In this document: piece by piece, positions 1-8,291 of the stretch
How positions within the stretch are numbered: position 1 is the stretch's first letter
Layout of the letters: each line of letters begins with the position of its first letter
NCBI RefSeq assembly: GCF_000759025.1
Contig: NZ_JPOS01000075.1
Location: forward strand, 124,001-188,000
DNA length: 64,000 bases
Direction of reading: 5' to 3'
Source: Phaeodactylibacter xiamenensis
GTDB lineage: Bacteria > Bacteroidota > Bacteroidia > Chitinophagales > Saprospiraceae
The notes under the pieces: model-generated
The model's input: only the letters and a program-made list of their open reading frames with translations
What the model was told of the DNA's origin: nothing
Databases searched by the model: none
Program-made: the position numbers and the translations under genes

Positions 1-2
1 CC

Positions 3-1076
3 TTTGTGGATTATAATGCAGACGGGCTTTTGGACCTGGTGGTGGGTACGGTTGGCGCTTTTGAGCCCTTTGGCGAACGGGACACTCGTCTTTATCTCTT
101 TGAAAATACCGGTACTGCCCAATCTCCTGCCTTCGAGCTGGTTGATGAGGACTACCTGGGGCTTTCCGTTTTCAACTCTTACACCAATTTTGCTCCCACT
201 TTCGGCGATTTGGATGGTGATGGTGATGAAGACATACTGGTGGGAGAGGTGCTGGGCCGCCTTTTTTATGCTGAGAATATCGCAGGTGCCGGCAATCCGA
301 TGGTTTTCGGCCCCTGGCAGTACGAGTACATGGATATAGATGTGGGCAGCCTCTCCGTGCCCCAAATCATTGACCTGGACCGGGATGGGCTGCCCGATCT
401 GGTTATCGGTGAGCGGACCGGCAATATCAATTTCTTCAAGAATATTGGAACGGCTGGCGAGCCCTTGTTTGATGCTGACCCGGACGCCGCCCCGAATATC
501 CTTGCGCTGGGCAATATCAACACGGCCATCCCTGGCAGCATTTCAGGCTACTCTGCGCCGCAGATTATTGATCAGCAGGGGACCTATGTTTTGGTGACAG
601 GCACAGAAGCCGGGCAGCTTGAAGTCTACAACAATATCGAGGGCAACCTGTCCGGCACCTTTGACCTGGATTCCGAGCGCATGGGCGATGTCCGCGTTGG
701 GATTCGTACCCGTCCTGCCATAGCTGATATTGACAAAGATGGTAAGCTGGAAATGATCGTGGGCAACGAGCGTGGCGGTTTAAACGCCTTCCAAACCAAC
801 CTTTGGTTGGACAGTACCTCTCCGGTGGCAGAACCGGGCTGGGCAAGTCGGGTACAGGTATTCCCCAACCCGGCACGGCACGTACTTCATGTGCAGCTGG
901 GGCAGGAGATTCAGGCTTCACTGGAGCTCATCAGTGCGGCCGGGCAGGTGGTTGCAACCGTGCAAAGCCAGGAAGCTACGGCACTATTGCCCCTGCAGGC
1001 TATTCCGGCCGGCATCTACTTTTTGCAGATAACAGCTGAAGGGCAGCGCGCTGTTCGGAAAGTAGTAGTCTGGTAA
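3..1076 (+). CDS. FG-GAP/VCBS-repeat protein with T9SS C-terminal sorting domain (5' partial)
   Basis: The reading frame is already open at the left edge (residues FVDYNADGLLDL precede the first possible start), so the N-terminus lies outside the window. The visible part holds several FG-GAP/VCBS-type calcium-binding repeats of the form D-x-D-x-D-G-x-x-D (for example DLDGDGDEDILVG, DLDRDGLPDLVIG, DIDKDGKLEMIVG), which form an extracellular beta-propeller. The last ~75 residues (from VFPNPARHVLHV to KVVVW) are a typical type A T9SS sorting domain, so the protein is expected to be exported through the Por secretion system and anchored or released at the cell surface. Ligand unknown. It converges on truA with a 10-bp gap. 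Confidence 0.85.
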   Translation, partial: FVDYNADGLLDLVVGTVGAFEPFGERDTRLYLFENTGTAQSPAFELVDEDYLGLSVFNSYTNFAPTFGDLDGDGDEDILVGEVLGRLFYAENIAGAGNPMVFGPWQYEYMDIDVGSLSVPQIIDLDRDGLPDLVIGERTGNINFFKNIGTAGEPLFDADPDAAPNILALGNINTAIPGSISGYSAPQIIDQQGTYVLVTGTEAGQLEVYNNIEGNLSGTFDLDSERMGDVRVGIRTRPAIADIDKDGKLEMIVGNERGGLNAFQTNLWLDSTSPVAEPGWASRVQVFPNPARHVLHVQLGQEIQASLELISAAGQVVATVQSQEATALLPLQAIPAGIYFLQITAEGQRAVRKVVVW

Positions 1077-1086
1077 CGCGCCCCGG

Positions 1087-1866
1087 CTACGCTTCAAAAT
1101 TCAATTGAACCCTGGGCGGCTTATCAATGTAGGGGTAGGTTACTTTGGAAAGGTACAAACCCTCCGGATAAGCAGAACGCAAGGGGCGGGGCGGGTTGTG
1201 GTCACGCAGAGGCTGCAGGAAGTCATCCAGTGTAATCTGCTCCCAGCCTACCTCAAGCAGTCGGTGCACCAGAATGCGGATCATGCCTCTCAGAAAGCGG
1301 TTGGCAGTAAACTGCAGGCGTATCCGGGTCTGGTCTGGATTAGCAAAAATACGGACATCGCGCAGGTGGCAAATCGTGGTATTGTGCCGGTCGGGCGTCA
1401 GACAGTACGCATGGAAGTCCTTAAATTGTAAAAGTTGTGCTGCTGCGGCCTGCATACGGCCTACATCCGGTGGTTTCCGCAGGTACAGGGCGCTAAGCTC
1501 GCCCAGGAAGGCCTGCTTGCGGGTATTCAAAAGATAGTCGTACTGCCGGTCGGTGGCATCATAGCGGGCGTGGGCTCTGGGATGTACCGGTATGATATCA
1601 AAAATGGAAATCGTGGCCGGTAAATTCTTATTGAGGATGAACTTGAAATCGGTTCGCAGTTCCTCCGGTGTATCGAAATGAGCAAAATACTGGCTGGCAT
1701 GTACCTGCGCGTCAGTGCGTCCACAGCCTATGAGTGAAATTTCATGCTTCAGGATACGTTGGAGAACCCCCTCCATTACCCCCTGCACGGTACGCACTTC
1801 ACCCGGCTGCTGCTGCCAGCCCCGGAAATTATAACCCTGATATGCAAAGTGCAGAAAGTACCGCAT
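1087..1866 (-). CDS. truA: tRNA pseudouridine synthase A
   Basis: TruA isomerises uridines 38-40 in the anticodon stem-loop of tRNAs. The catalytic aspartate sits in the signature GCGRTDAQVHA near residue 55; the usual Gly after the Asp-Ala is Gln here, a tolerated change. About 259 residues, the normal family length. An in-frame upstream ATG at 1887 would add seven residues, but MRYFLHFAYQG is the typical family N-terminus, so 1866 is preferred. Divergent from the nuclease gene. Confidence 0.93.
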   Translation of the reverse strand: MRYFLHFAYQGYNFRGWQQQPGEVRTVQGVMEGVLQRILKHEISLIGCGRTDAQVHASQYFAHFDTPEELRTDFKFILNKNLPATISIFDIIPVHPRAHARYDATDRQYDYLLNTRKQAFLGELSALYLRKPPDVGRMQAAAAQLLQFKDFHAYCLTPDRHNTTICHLRDVRIFANPDQTRIRLQFTANRFLRGMIRILVHRLLEVGWEQITLDDFLQPLRDHNPPRPLRSAYPEGLYLSKVTYPYIDKPPRVQLNFEA

Positions 1867-1917
1867 GGAAATGGACGTTTTCCGCAAATGTAGCCAAACT
1901 GAAATGGTAAAGAATTG

Positions 1918-1925
1918 TAACTTTG
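1918..1925 (+). promoter_or_regulatory. Bacteroidota -7 promoter box TAACTTTG
   Basis: The octamer TAACTTTG matches the Bacteroidota sigma-A -7 consensus TAnnTTTG. It lies 16 bp before the ATG at 1941, giving a very short leader and supporting that ATG as the start of the nuclease gene. No clear -33 TTG is seen at the expected distance, so the call rests on one box. Confidence 0.5.
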
Positions 1926-1940
1926 GTAAAAAATGAGACT

Positions 1941-3185
1941 ATGTTCCGCTCCCTACTCTTCCTGATCTTACTTTTCCCGGCTTTGCTGCAGGCTCAAAAC
2001 CTGGACGAACAACTCCGCGCTGTAGAGGCTGAACTGGCTGCCCTGGAGGCTCAAAAGAAAGTCCTCAACGAGCGGCGGGAAGGCATTAAGCTGGAGCGCA
2101 TTCAGCATGACCTTCAAGCTATCGGGCTACCCTCCGAAGATTACATTATGCATTCAGCCATGGCATTGGAGTATGCCGAGGCGCACGAACAGGCCGCCTG
2201 GGTAGCGCATATTATCCTGCCGGACGTCACTTCCGGCAACGTAGGCCGAACGAATGATTTCCGGCCTGACCCCAAAGTGGCAACCGGTACAGCGGTGGAG
2301 GAAGATTATTTCCTTAAATATCTGCAAGCAGACAGTACCTATGAGTACGATGGGTTTGGGTATGACCGGGGCCACCTGGCACCCTCTGCTGATTTCCGGT
2401 GGTCCGAAAAGGCCCTTTCCGAGAGTTATTACTACTCCAATATGTCGCCTCAGGTTGCGGAATTCAACCGGGAGGCCTGGGCAGAGCTCGAAGCCCTGTT
2501 GCGGGGCTACCTGTATGAAAACCCGGGCGTGCAGTTGTATGTCGTTACAGGCCCGGTACTGGAGCCGGATTTGCCGGTGATCGAGCGTTCTGTCAACAAG
2601 GTATCCATTCCGGAGCGGTACTTCAAAGTAGCGCTTGATTTGAAAAACGGGCGCGGGATTGGCTTCATTATGCCCAATGAAAAGATTAGCTATCCGCTGG
2701 AGAGCTTTGCTGTCTCTATAGATCAGGTGGAGGCCGTGACGGGGTTGGATTTTTTCAATAAGTTGCCTGAAGTCCAGGAAAATGCCCTGGAGCAAATCCT
2801 TGATAAAAGCGCATGGATCCCGGAACTGGCTGGTGGAGACGTGGAGCCTTTATTTCCACCCGACTTGCCACCCAATCATTTTAATACGGTACAAAGCCGG
2901 CAGTATATGGGCAAGGGAATGGAGATTAATGTATGCGGCACAGTTGTAAGCACCCGTTACAGCCGCAGCGGCAATCTTTGGCTGAATATCGATAAGCGCT
3001 TCCCCAACCAGATTTTTTCCGTTTTTATCCGCAAAAAGGACCTGCCCAATTTTTCATTCGATCCACAGATCGTTCTGGCCAACAAGAAAGTCTGTTTTCG
3101 TGGGGAGGTGGAGAATTTCAGTGGTACGCCCACGATGAACATCCACCTGGAGGAAGCCATACAGATTGGGGTGCCGGGGCAATAG
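1941..3185 (+). CDS. secreted non-specific DNA/RNA endonuclease (NUC1/DRGH family)
   Basis: A signal peptide (MFRSLLFLILLFPALLQAQ) is followed by a short Glu/Lys/Ala coiled coil (about residues 20-60) and a beta-beta-alpha-metal nuclease domain. The catalytic motif YDRGHLAPSADF is at about residues 141-152, with the general-base histidine in DRGH; downstream YYYSNMSPQVAEFNREAW supplies the metal-binding Asn. The last ~110 residues look like an additional OB-fold-like domain (inference from alternating strands). Probable extracellular or periplasmic degradation of nucleic acid. The in-frame ATG at 1923 would put a charged extension before the signal peptide and overlap the promoter box, so 1941 is chosen. 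Confidence 0.88.
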   Translation: MFRSLLFLILLFPALLQAQNLDEQLRAVEAELAALEAQKKVLNERREGIKLERIQHDLQAIGLPSEDYIMHSAMALEYAEAHEQAAWVAHIILPDVTSGNVGRTNDFRPDPKVATGTAVEEDYFLKYLQADSTYEYDGFGYDRGHLAPSADFRWSEKALSESYYYSNMSPQVAEFNREAWAELEALLRGYLYENPGVQLYVVTGPVLEPDLPVIERSVNKVSIPERYFKVALDLKNGRGIGFIMPNEKISYPLESFAVSIDQVEAVTGLDFFNKLPEVQENALEQILDKSAWIPELAGGDVEPLFPPDLPPNHFNTVQSRQYMGKGMEINVCGTVVSTRYSRSGNLWLNIDKRFPNQIFSVFIRKKDLPNFSFDPQIVLANKKVCFRGEVENFSGTPTMNIHLEEAIQIGVPGQ

Positions 3186-3186
3186 C

Positions 3187-3600
3187 TTATTCGAAGCGGT
3201 CGGGGAAGTGCTCCCGAAGCACCCGGAGCAAATCCTCTTCGGTCAGTGGCTTATTAAGAAAACCGGAAAAATTGGGCAGGCGCTCTGCGCGTTCCCGGTC
3301 TTTGCTGAAAACGGAGGTGGTTAGCATCACAATGACTACTGCTTTTTGCGCCTCATCGGGCAATTGCTTGTAGGCTTCGAGAAACTCCCATCCATTCATG
3401 CGGGGCATGTTGATGTCGAGAAAGATGAGGTCAGGCGGCAGCTTGCCGGCTTCGCCCAGGAGGTATTCTATAGCGGCCTTGCCATCGGGCTGGTCTACAA
3501 TGGTTTCTGCGACTTGTGCTTCGGAGATAATGAGTTTGTGCAGGTAATTGTCGGCCTCATTATCATCAACCAGCAGTATCTTATTCAGCTTTTGAGTCAT
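3187..3600 (-). CDS. single-domain response regulator (Rcp1-like)
   Basis: A 137-residue stand-alone receiver domain. Acidic pocket in LVDDNEADNYL, phospho-acceptor Asp in LIFLDINMPRMNG, conserved Thr/Ser in MLTTS and Lys in LNKPL. No output domain. The ATG at 3600 has a good ribosome-binding site (AAAGGAGG just upstream) and lies inside the end of the kinase gene, overlapping it by 20 bp, which predicts translational coupling and a dedicated kinase-regulator pair. The insertion between the phospho-site and Lys is typical of phytochrome-type regulators. It ends one base from the nuclease stop codon on the other strand. Confidence 0.9.
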   Translation of the reverse strand: MTQKLNKILLVDDNEADNYLHKLIISEAQVAETIVDQPDGKAAIEYLLGEAGKLPPDLIFLDINMPRMNGWEFLEAYKQLPDEAQKAVVIVMLTTSVFSKDRERAERLPNFSGFLNKPLTEEDLLRVLREHFPDRFE

Positions 3601-6600
3601 ATCCTCCTTTTTTAAGGTTGAAAAAGAATATAGTACCCTGTCCTTCTGTCGATTCCAACCAGATTTGCCCATGGTGCATCTCTACGATCTTCTTGCATTG
3701 AGCCAGTCCGATGCCTGTTCCCTCGTAGTCGTTCGACCCGTGGAGACGCTGAAAAATAGTAAAAATTTTACTTTGATACTTTGGGTCAATACCGATACCG
3801 TTGTCCTTTACCGAAAACTGCCAGTAATTCTGTTTTTCAGTTGCATGAATTTCTATCACAGGCTCCTCACCGGGTTTGTGGAATTTGATGGCATTGCTGA
3901 TCAGATTTTGGAAGAGCTGCCGTAATTCCACCTTATAGCCCTGAAGGGTAGGCAGGTGGTTTACCTTGATCTTTGCCTGGTTTTTGCTGATGCTGGAGTT
4001 CAGGTCCTGCAGTATCTCCTGCAGCAGCACATTGCAATCAACCGTGCTGACGCGGCGGTCGCTTCCAATCTGACTGTATTCCAGCAGTCCTTTAATGAGG
4101 TTGCTCATGCGCAGGGAAGCATCGCCAATGAAGTTGAGAAACTGCTGGCCATCCGCTCCCAGCTGATCGTTAAACCGTTGGTTGAGCAGGCCGGAATAGC
4201 TCCGTATAGTACGCAGCGGCTCCTGTAAGTCATGGGAAGCCACATAGGCGAACTGTTCCATCTCCTTGTTCTTCACTTTTAGCTCCTGGGCAAACTTTTG
4301 AATTTCCTCAAGTTTTCGCTGTTCCGTGATGTTCTGAAAAATACCATGCCAAACCACCTTTCCATCGGGCTTTTGCTCCGGTTGGGAAATAGCCCGGTTC
4401 CAGTGCACTTCATCATTGGGATGAATAGTACGGTAATCAGCGAAGTATGGAGTCAGGTTTTTCCTGGATTGTTCGATCTTTTCAAGAAGGCCGGGCAGGT
4501 CCTCCGGATGAATGACCGAAAACCCTAATTCAGGTTGGGCTTTCAACAAGGCAGGGGTCAGGTTTTCGTGCAAGTCGTGAATGCCTTCGCTCATAAACGG
4601 GAAAGTAATTTTCCCTTCCGCATCCATTTCCATCTGGAAGATTGCACCTGGCACGCTCGCGGTTAGCTTAGCAAGTTGTTCCTGACTGGAGCGCAGTTTT
4701 TGGTCGTTTTTGGCCCGGGTAAGGGTATTCACCAGGACTTCGCTGAAAAGCTTAAGCAGCTTGAGTTCTTCTTCCGAGTAGTCGTGGACTTGTTTTACAG
4801 AATCAAAGCCCACACAGCCCAGGCATTCATTTTCCCGCATCATGGGCACTGTCAGCAGGCTTTTGATCTGCTGCCGCTGAAGGTCAGTCTTAGCGGTGCT
4901 TTCCTCCATCCTTGAGATATCGGGGATGATAAAGTTTTTACCCTCTACGTGGAGATTTATCAATACTCTATATTCCTCTATCGGGATATCCTGCAGGCTG
5001 TCTTTTACGGGCTCAATGGAATCGGCACACCACTCATGGGTATTGGAGGCTGTATTTTTCTCGAAGTCGTACTGTATCACATAAACCCGGTCCGCATTGA
5101 CGAATTGCCCAATCTCTTTGAGGGAAGCCTGAATACGGTCGTCCATTTCCTCAATAGGGAAGTTGATGTATTCCGTGGCAATATTCATGAGCTTTTCCTG
5201 CATCTTTACCTGTTCCTCCAGTTCGGCAGCAGCGTGTTTAATGGTGGTAATATCCTGAAAAATACCTTGTATTTTTACGACTTTATCTCCTCGGATTATG
5301 GGCATTCCTGTTGCCCGAACCCATTTGCGGTTACCCTTGGCAGATCTGAATTTAAAGGTATGGTCAAACTTCGTTCGCTGTTTCAGTACCCGGTAAAATT
5401 CAGATTTAAGCTTTTTCTGATCGTCGGGATGGATAAACTGAATTTTTGTATCTTGATTTTTTAAAAAGTCATAAGATACTTCATGAATCCTGTAAACCTC
5501 GTCTGTCCAATAAGTCGATCCCGTTTTTAAGTCATGTACCCAGCCACCTACTTTGGCAATCTGTTGGGTTTCGTTGAGGATGGAGGTGGTAGCTTCTAAC
5601 TCGAGTTCAGCATTTTTTCGCTCCGAAATATTCCGGATGAGAAAGGTTAACCGGTTACTGTCAGGGTTAAAGCTGTATTTGGTTTCTACCCAGCAGATTT
5701 CACCTTCCCTGTAAAGGAGCCGGTGCTCCAGGGAGCCCTTTACCTGAGTTTCGGTAAGGGCATTTTTCAGAAAATTTTTGAATTGTTCCTGATCATCGGG
5801 TGCGCAAAAGGAGGAAATGAATTGTCCTTCTGACTCCTGCAGGTGGTGCCCAAAGTTGGTTTCCCAGCTTTTTGAAGCATATAAAATACGACCATTGAAA
5901 TCAGTACTTAGGACCACATCTCCTGATTGCTCAATCAGGAGTTTGTACTCGTTCTGGATTTTTTTTTGATCGGAGATGTCATAACCAATGCAAAGGATAC
6001 TATCCGGTTGCCCATCCACGGTGGTTTGAAGGGAAAAATTCCATTTATTGGTTCGAAAGCTTCCGTCTTTTTGAGGTTTCCGAAGTTCTACCTCGAAGGT
6101 TTTCCCAGGATTCTGTATGCATCGACTGACGGTATTAATGCACTTCTGATGGTCTGCTGAGTGAATAGAAAGTAATGAATCTTCACCAATTGAAATATGC
6201 GGGAGCCAGTCAATGTCGTTTTTGTATGTATCATTAAAATACGTGTACCTTCCTGATAAATCCGTTATTACAAGGTAAAGTCCGGAATTGCCAAGAATAG
6301 CATCTAGCCGATTGTTTTCCTGCGAAAGCCGGATTTCAGTTTCCTTGAGTTTGGTGATATTGTTGTGCGCCCCCAGCATTCTGGTAGGGTGCCCGTTCTT
6401 GTCCCGTATGGCCATGCCCCGGCATCTCACCCAAACGGTGTACCCTTTTTTGTGCCGGTAACGGACTTTCTGATCATAGGGATGGGAGGGATCTGCCAGG
6501 TGGGCGGCCAGGTTTTGTTTGGCCAGTTCAAGGTCATCCGGGTGGATGAGGCTTTGCCACGCACTGACCTTGTGAGGCATCTCCCCGGGGCCGTAGCCCA

Positions 6601-6772
6601 GCGTTGTCCAGAACTTTGGGCTCATCCACTCCTCTTCGGGATTGCTGAGGTCCCAATACCATATTCCATCCAGGGAAGCTTCCTGCAGAAACTCGAATAC
6701 ATTTGGGTCGGACTGAATGAGGTTATATAACTCTTGTTTGAGGTAGTGGTCTTCCATGGCCTTTATAATCAA
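3581..6772 (-). CDS. multi-PAS/GAF sensor histidine kinase
   Basis: A 1063-residue cytoplasmic kinase with no clear membrane segment. Order of domains by eye: PAS about 20-145, PAS 150-270, PAS 275-390, PAS 395-515, GAF 530-690, PAS 705-815, HisKA about 840-905 with the phospho-accepting His in ASHDLQEPLR, and HATPase about 950-1055 with N box NLISNAIKFHKP, G1 VKDNGIGID and G2 GTGIGLAQCKKI. The HDLQEPLR H-box is that of bacteriophytochrome-like kinases, matching the Rcp1-type regulator encoded directly downstream. Signals sensed are unknown; soluble PAS stacks suggest internal redox, light or metabolite cues (inference). Confidence 0.92.
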   Translation of the reverse strand: MIIKAMEDHYLKQELYNLIQSDPNVFEFLQEASLDGIWYWDLSNPEEEWMSPKFWTTLGYGPGEMPHKVSAWQSLIHPDDLELAKQNLAAHLADPSHPYDQKVRYRHKKGYTVWVRCRGMAIRDKNGHPTRMLGAHNNITKLKETEIRLSQENNRLDAILGNSGLYLVITDLSGRYTYFNDTYKNDIDWLPHISIGEDSLLSIHSADHQKCINTVSRCIQNPGKTFEVELRKPQKDGSFRTNKWNFSLQTTVDGQPDSILCIGYDISDQKKIQNEYKLLIEQSGDVVLSTDFNGRILYASKSWETNFGHHLQESEGQFISSFCAPDDQEQFKNFLKNALTETQVKGSLEHRLLYREGEICWVETKYSFNPDSNRLTFLIRNISERKNAELELEATTSILNETQQIAKVGGWVHDLKTGSTYWTDEVYRIHEVSYDFLKNQDTKIQFIHPDDQKKLKSEFYRVLKQRTKFDHTFKFRSAKGNRKWVRATGMPIIRGDKVVKIQGIFQDITTIKHAAAELEEQVKMQEKLMNIATEYINFPIEEMDDRIQASLKEIGQFVNADRVYVIQYDFEKNTASNTHEWCADSIEPVKDSLQDIPIEEYRVLINLHVEGKNFIIPDISRMEESTAKTDLQRQQIKSLLTVPMMRENECLGCVGFDSVKQVHDYSEEELKLLKLFSEVLVNTLTRAKNDQKLRSSQEQLAKLTASVPGAIFQMEMDAEGKITFPFMSEGIHDLHENLTPALLKAQPELGFSVIHPEDLPGLLEKIEQSRKNLTPYFADYRTIHPNDEVHWNRAISQPEQKPDGKVVWHGIFQNITEQRKLEEIQKFAQELKVKNKEMEQFAYVASHDLQEPLRTIRSYSGLLNQRFNDQLGADGQQFLNFIGDASLRMSNLIKGLLEYSQIGSDRRVSTVDCNVLLQEILQDLNSSISKNQAKIKVNHLPTLQGYKVELRQLFQNLISNAIKFHKPGEEPVIEIHATEKQNYWQFSVKDNGIGIDPKYQSKIFTIFQRLHGSNDYEGTGIGLAQCKKIVEMHHGQIWLESTEGQGTIFFFNLKKGGYDSKAE

Positions 6773-6889
6773 GAAACTTACTGGTAAAGGGGGGCACCAG
6801 TACTGGAGGTTCTGTGCAAATACTGATTAAATATAGGTAGGTTTCTTCATTAGTTGAGTCGAACAGCAATGATTTTGCTACAAGGCAGG

Positions 6890-8134
6890 TTACTTTTTTT
6901 TCTTTTTCCGCTTTTGCCCTGCCTCCAGGTCTTCTATTTCGGAAAGGATGTCTTCCAAACTCAGCCCGGCATCTTCCGAAAGCAGGCGGGTATTTTCGTA
7001 TTCTCCCCGCTCCACATCCAGAATCTTTATGGCTTTGCCAATATAGCCTTCAATGGCTTCCAGGAGCTCCGTTTCATTGGGGCTGCAAAAACTAAGCGCC
7101 TGCCCGCGGGCCTTCCCCCGGCCCGTCCGCCCCACGCGGTGCACATAGTTTTCCGCCTGCTCCGGCAAATCGTAATTGATAACGTATGTGACATCAGGAA
7201 TGTCAATACCCCGGGCACTTACATCAGTGGCAATCAGCACGCGAATCGCTCCTTCCCGGAATTGCTGCAAAACGGCGGAACGGTCTTGCTGATCCTTATC
7301 ACTGTGAATAGTCAGGGCCTTAATACCTACCCGCTCCATGGCTTTGGAGACCCGCTCGGCGCGGACTTTGGTGCGGACGAAGACCAGAATTTTACTGTCC
7401 GGGTTTTCTTTGATGATCCGCTCCAGGAAAAAGCGCTTGTCATCCATTTCTATCGCCGCCACATAGTGGTCCACATTTTTGGAAACCGGGTCCTTCGGCG
7501 AAATCTGAATGCGGATCGCCTGCTGATTGATTAGCGCATAGGCCATTTTTTTGATGTGCAGGTTGATCGTGGCCGAGAAGAAGAGGGTCTGCCGTTTAAC
7601 GGGCAGTTTGCGGTGCAGGTCGCTAATGTCCTGCAAAAAGCCCAGGTCCAGCATGTGGTCGGCTTCATCAAGCACCAGAATTTGAATGCGTTCGGGCCGC
7701 AGGTGCCCCTGACTGATCAGGTCGAAAAACCGTCCGGGAGTGGCCACGAGCACGTCCACGCCTTTTTTAAGGGCCTCAATCTGAGGTTCCTGGTCCACGC
7801 CCCCAATGAGCGCCATGGTTTTAACGAGCGTATGGGCGCCCAGGTCCTGAAAAACCTTGGCTACCTGAAGGGCCAGCTCGTGGGTGGGGGTCATGACCAG
7901 ACAGCGCATCCCATCATCTCTGCGAGCCTGCTGTTTTTGTACATGCAGTTTGTGCAGGATAGGTATGGCAAAGGCGGCGGTCTTCCCTGTCCCGGTCTGA
8001 GCAACGGCCAGCACGTCCTCTCCTTTGAGAATCCCGGGGATGGACTTGTACTGAATATCGGTGGGCCGTTTAAGCCCGGCTTTTTCAATCCCTTTTTGTA
8101 GCTGTGGATGTAGGTTGTAGTCCTTAAACTTCAT
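6890..8134 (-). CDS. DEAD-box ATP-dependent RNA helicase (RhlE-like)
   Basis: A 414-residue two-RecA-domain helicase that unwinds RNA duplexes during ribosome assembly or mRNA decay. Motifs in order: Walker A AQTGTGKT, Ia PTHELA (His instead of the usual Arg), ATPGR, Walker B VLDEADHM, SAT, then ARGIDIPDVTYVINYD and HRVGRTGR in the second domain. The C-terminus is a short basic tail ending in six to seven lysines, common for RhlE-type proteins and likely used for RNA contact. Single gene; the region upstream to the next gene (8135-8291) holds no other ORF. Confidence 0.93.
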   Translation of the reverse strand: MKFKDYNLHPQLQKGIEKAGLKRPTDIQYKSIPGILKGEDVLAVAQTGTGKTAAFAIPILHKLHVQKQQARRDDGMRCLVMTPTHELALQVAKVFQDLGAHTLVKTMALIGGVDQEPQIEALKKGVDVLVATPGRFFDLISQGHLRPERIQILVLDEADHMLDLGFLQDISDLHRKLPVKRQTLFFSATINLHIKKMAYALINQQAIRIQISPKDPVSKNVDHYVAAIEMDDKRFFLERIIKENPDSKILVFVRTKVRAERVSKAMERVGIKALTIHSDKDQQDRSAVLQQFREGAIRVLIATDVSARGIDIPDVTYVINYDLPEQAENYVHRVGRTGRGKARGQALSFCSPNETELLEAIEGYIGKAIKILDVERGEYENTRLLSEDAGLSLEDILSEIEDLEAGQKRKKKKK

Positions 8135-8291
8135 GTACTGCCTGTTTGACTTCGAAGGTACAATAAAAACTATTGGATTTCATGCCCCGGCTGTCCTGTA
8201 GTGTATGTCATGCCGCCGTCAGCTCTGATCCTGTGATTGTGGAAAACCCCGAAGAAGGCCTATTTTACCTTTCTAAACGAAAAAGCACCTT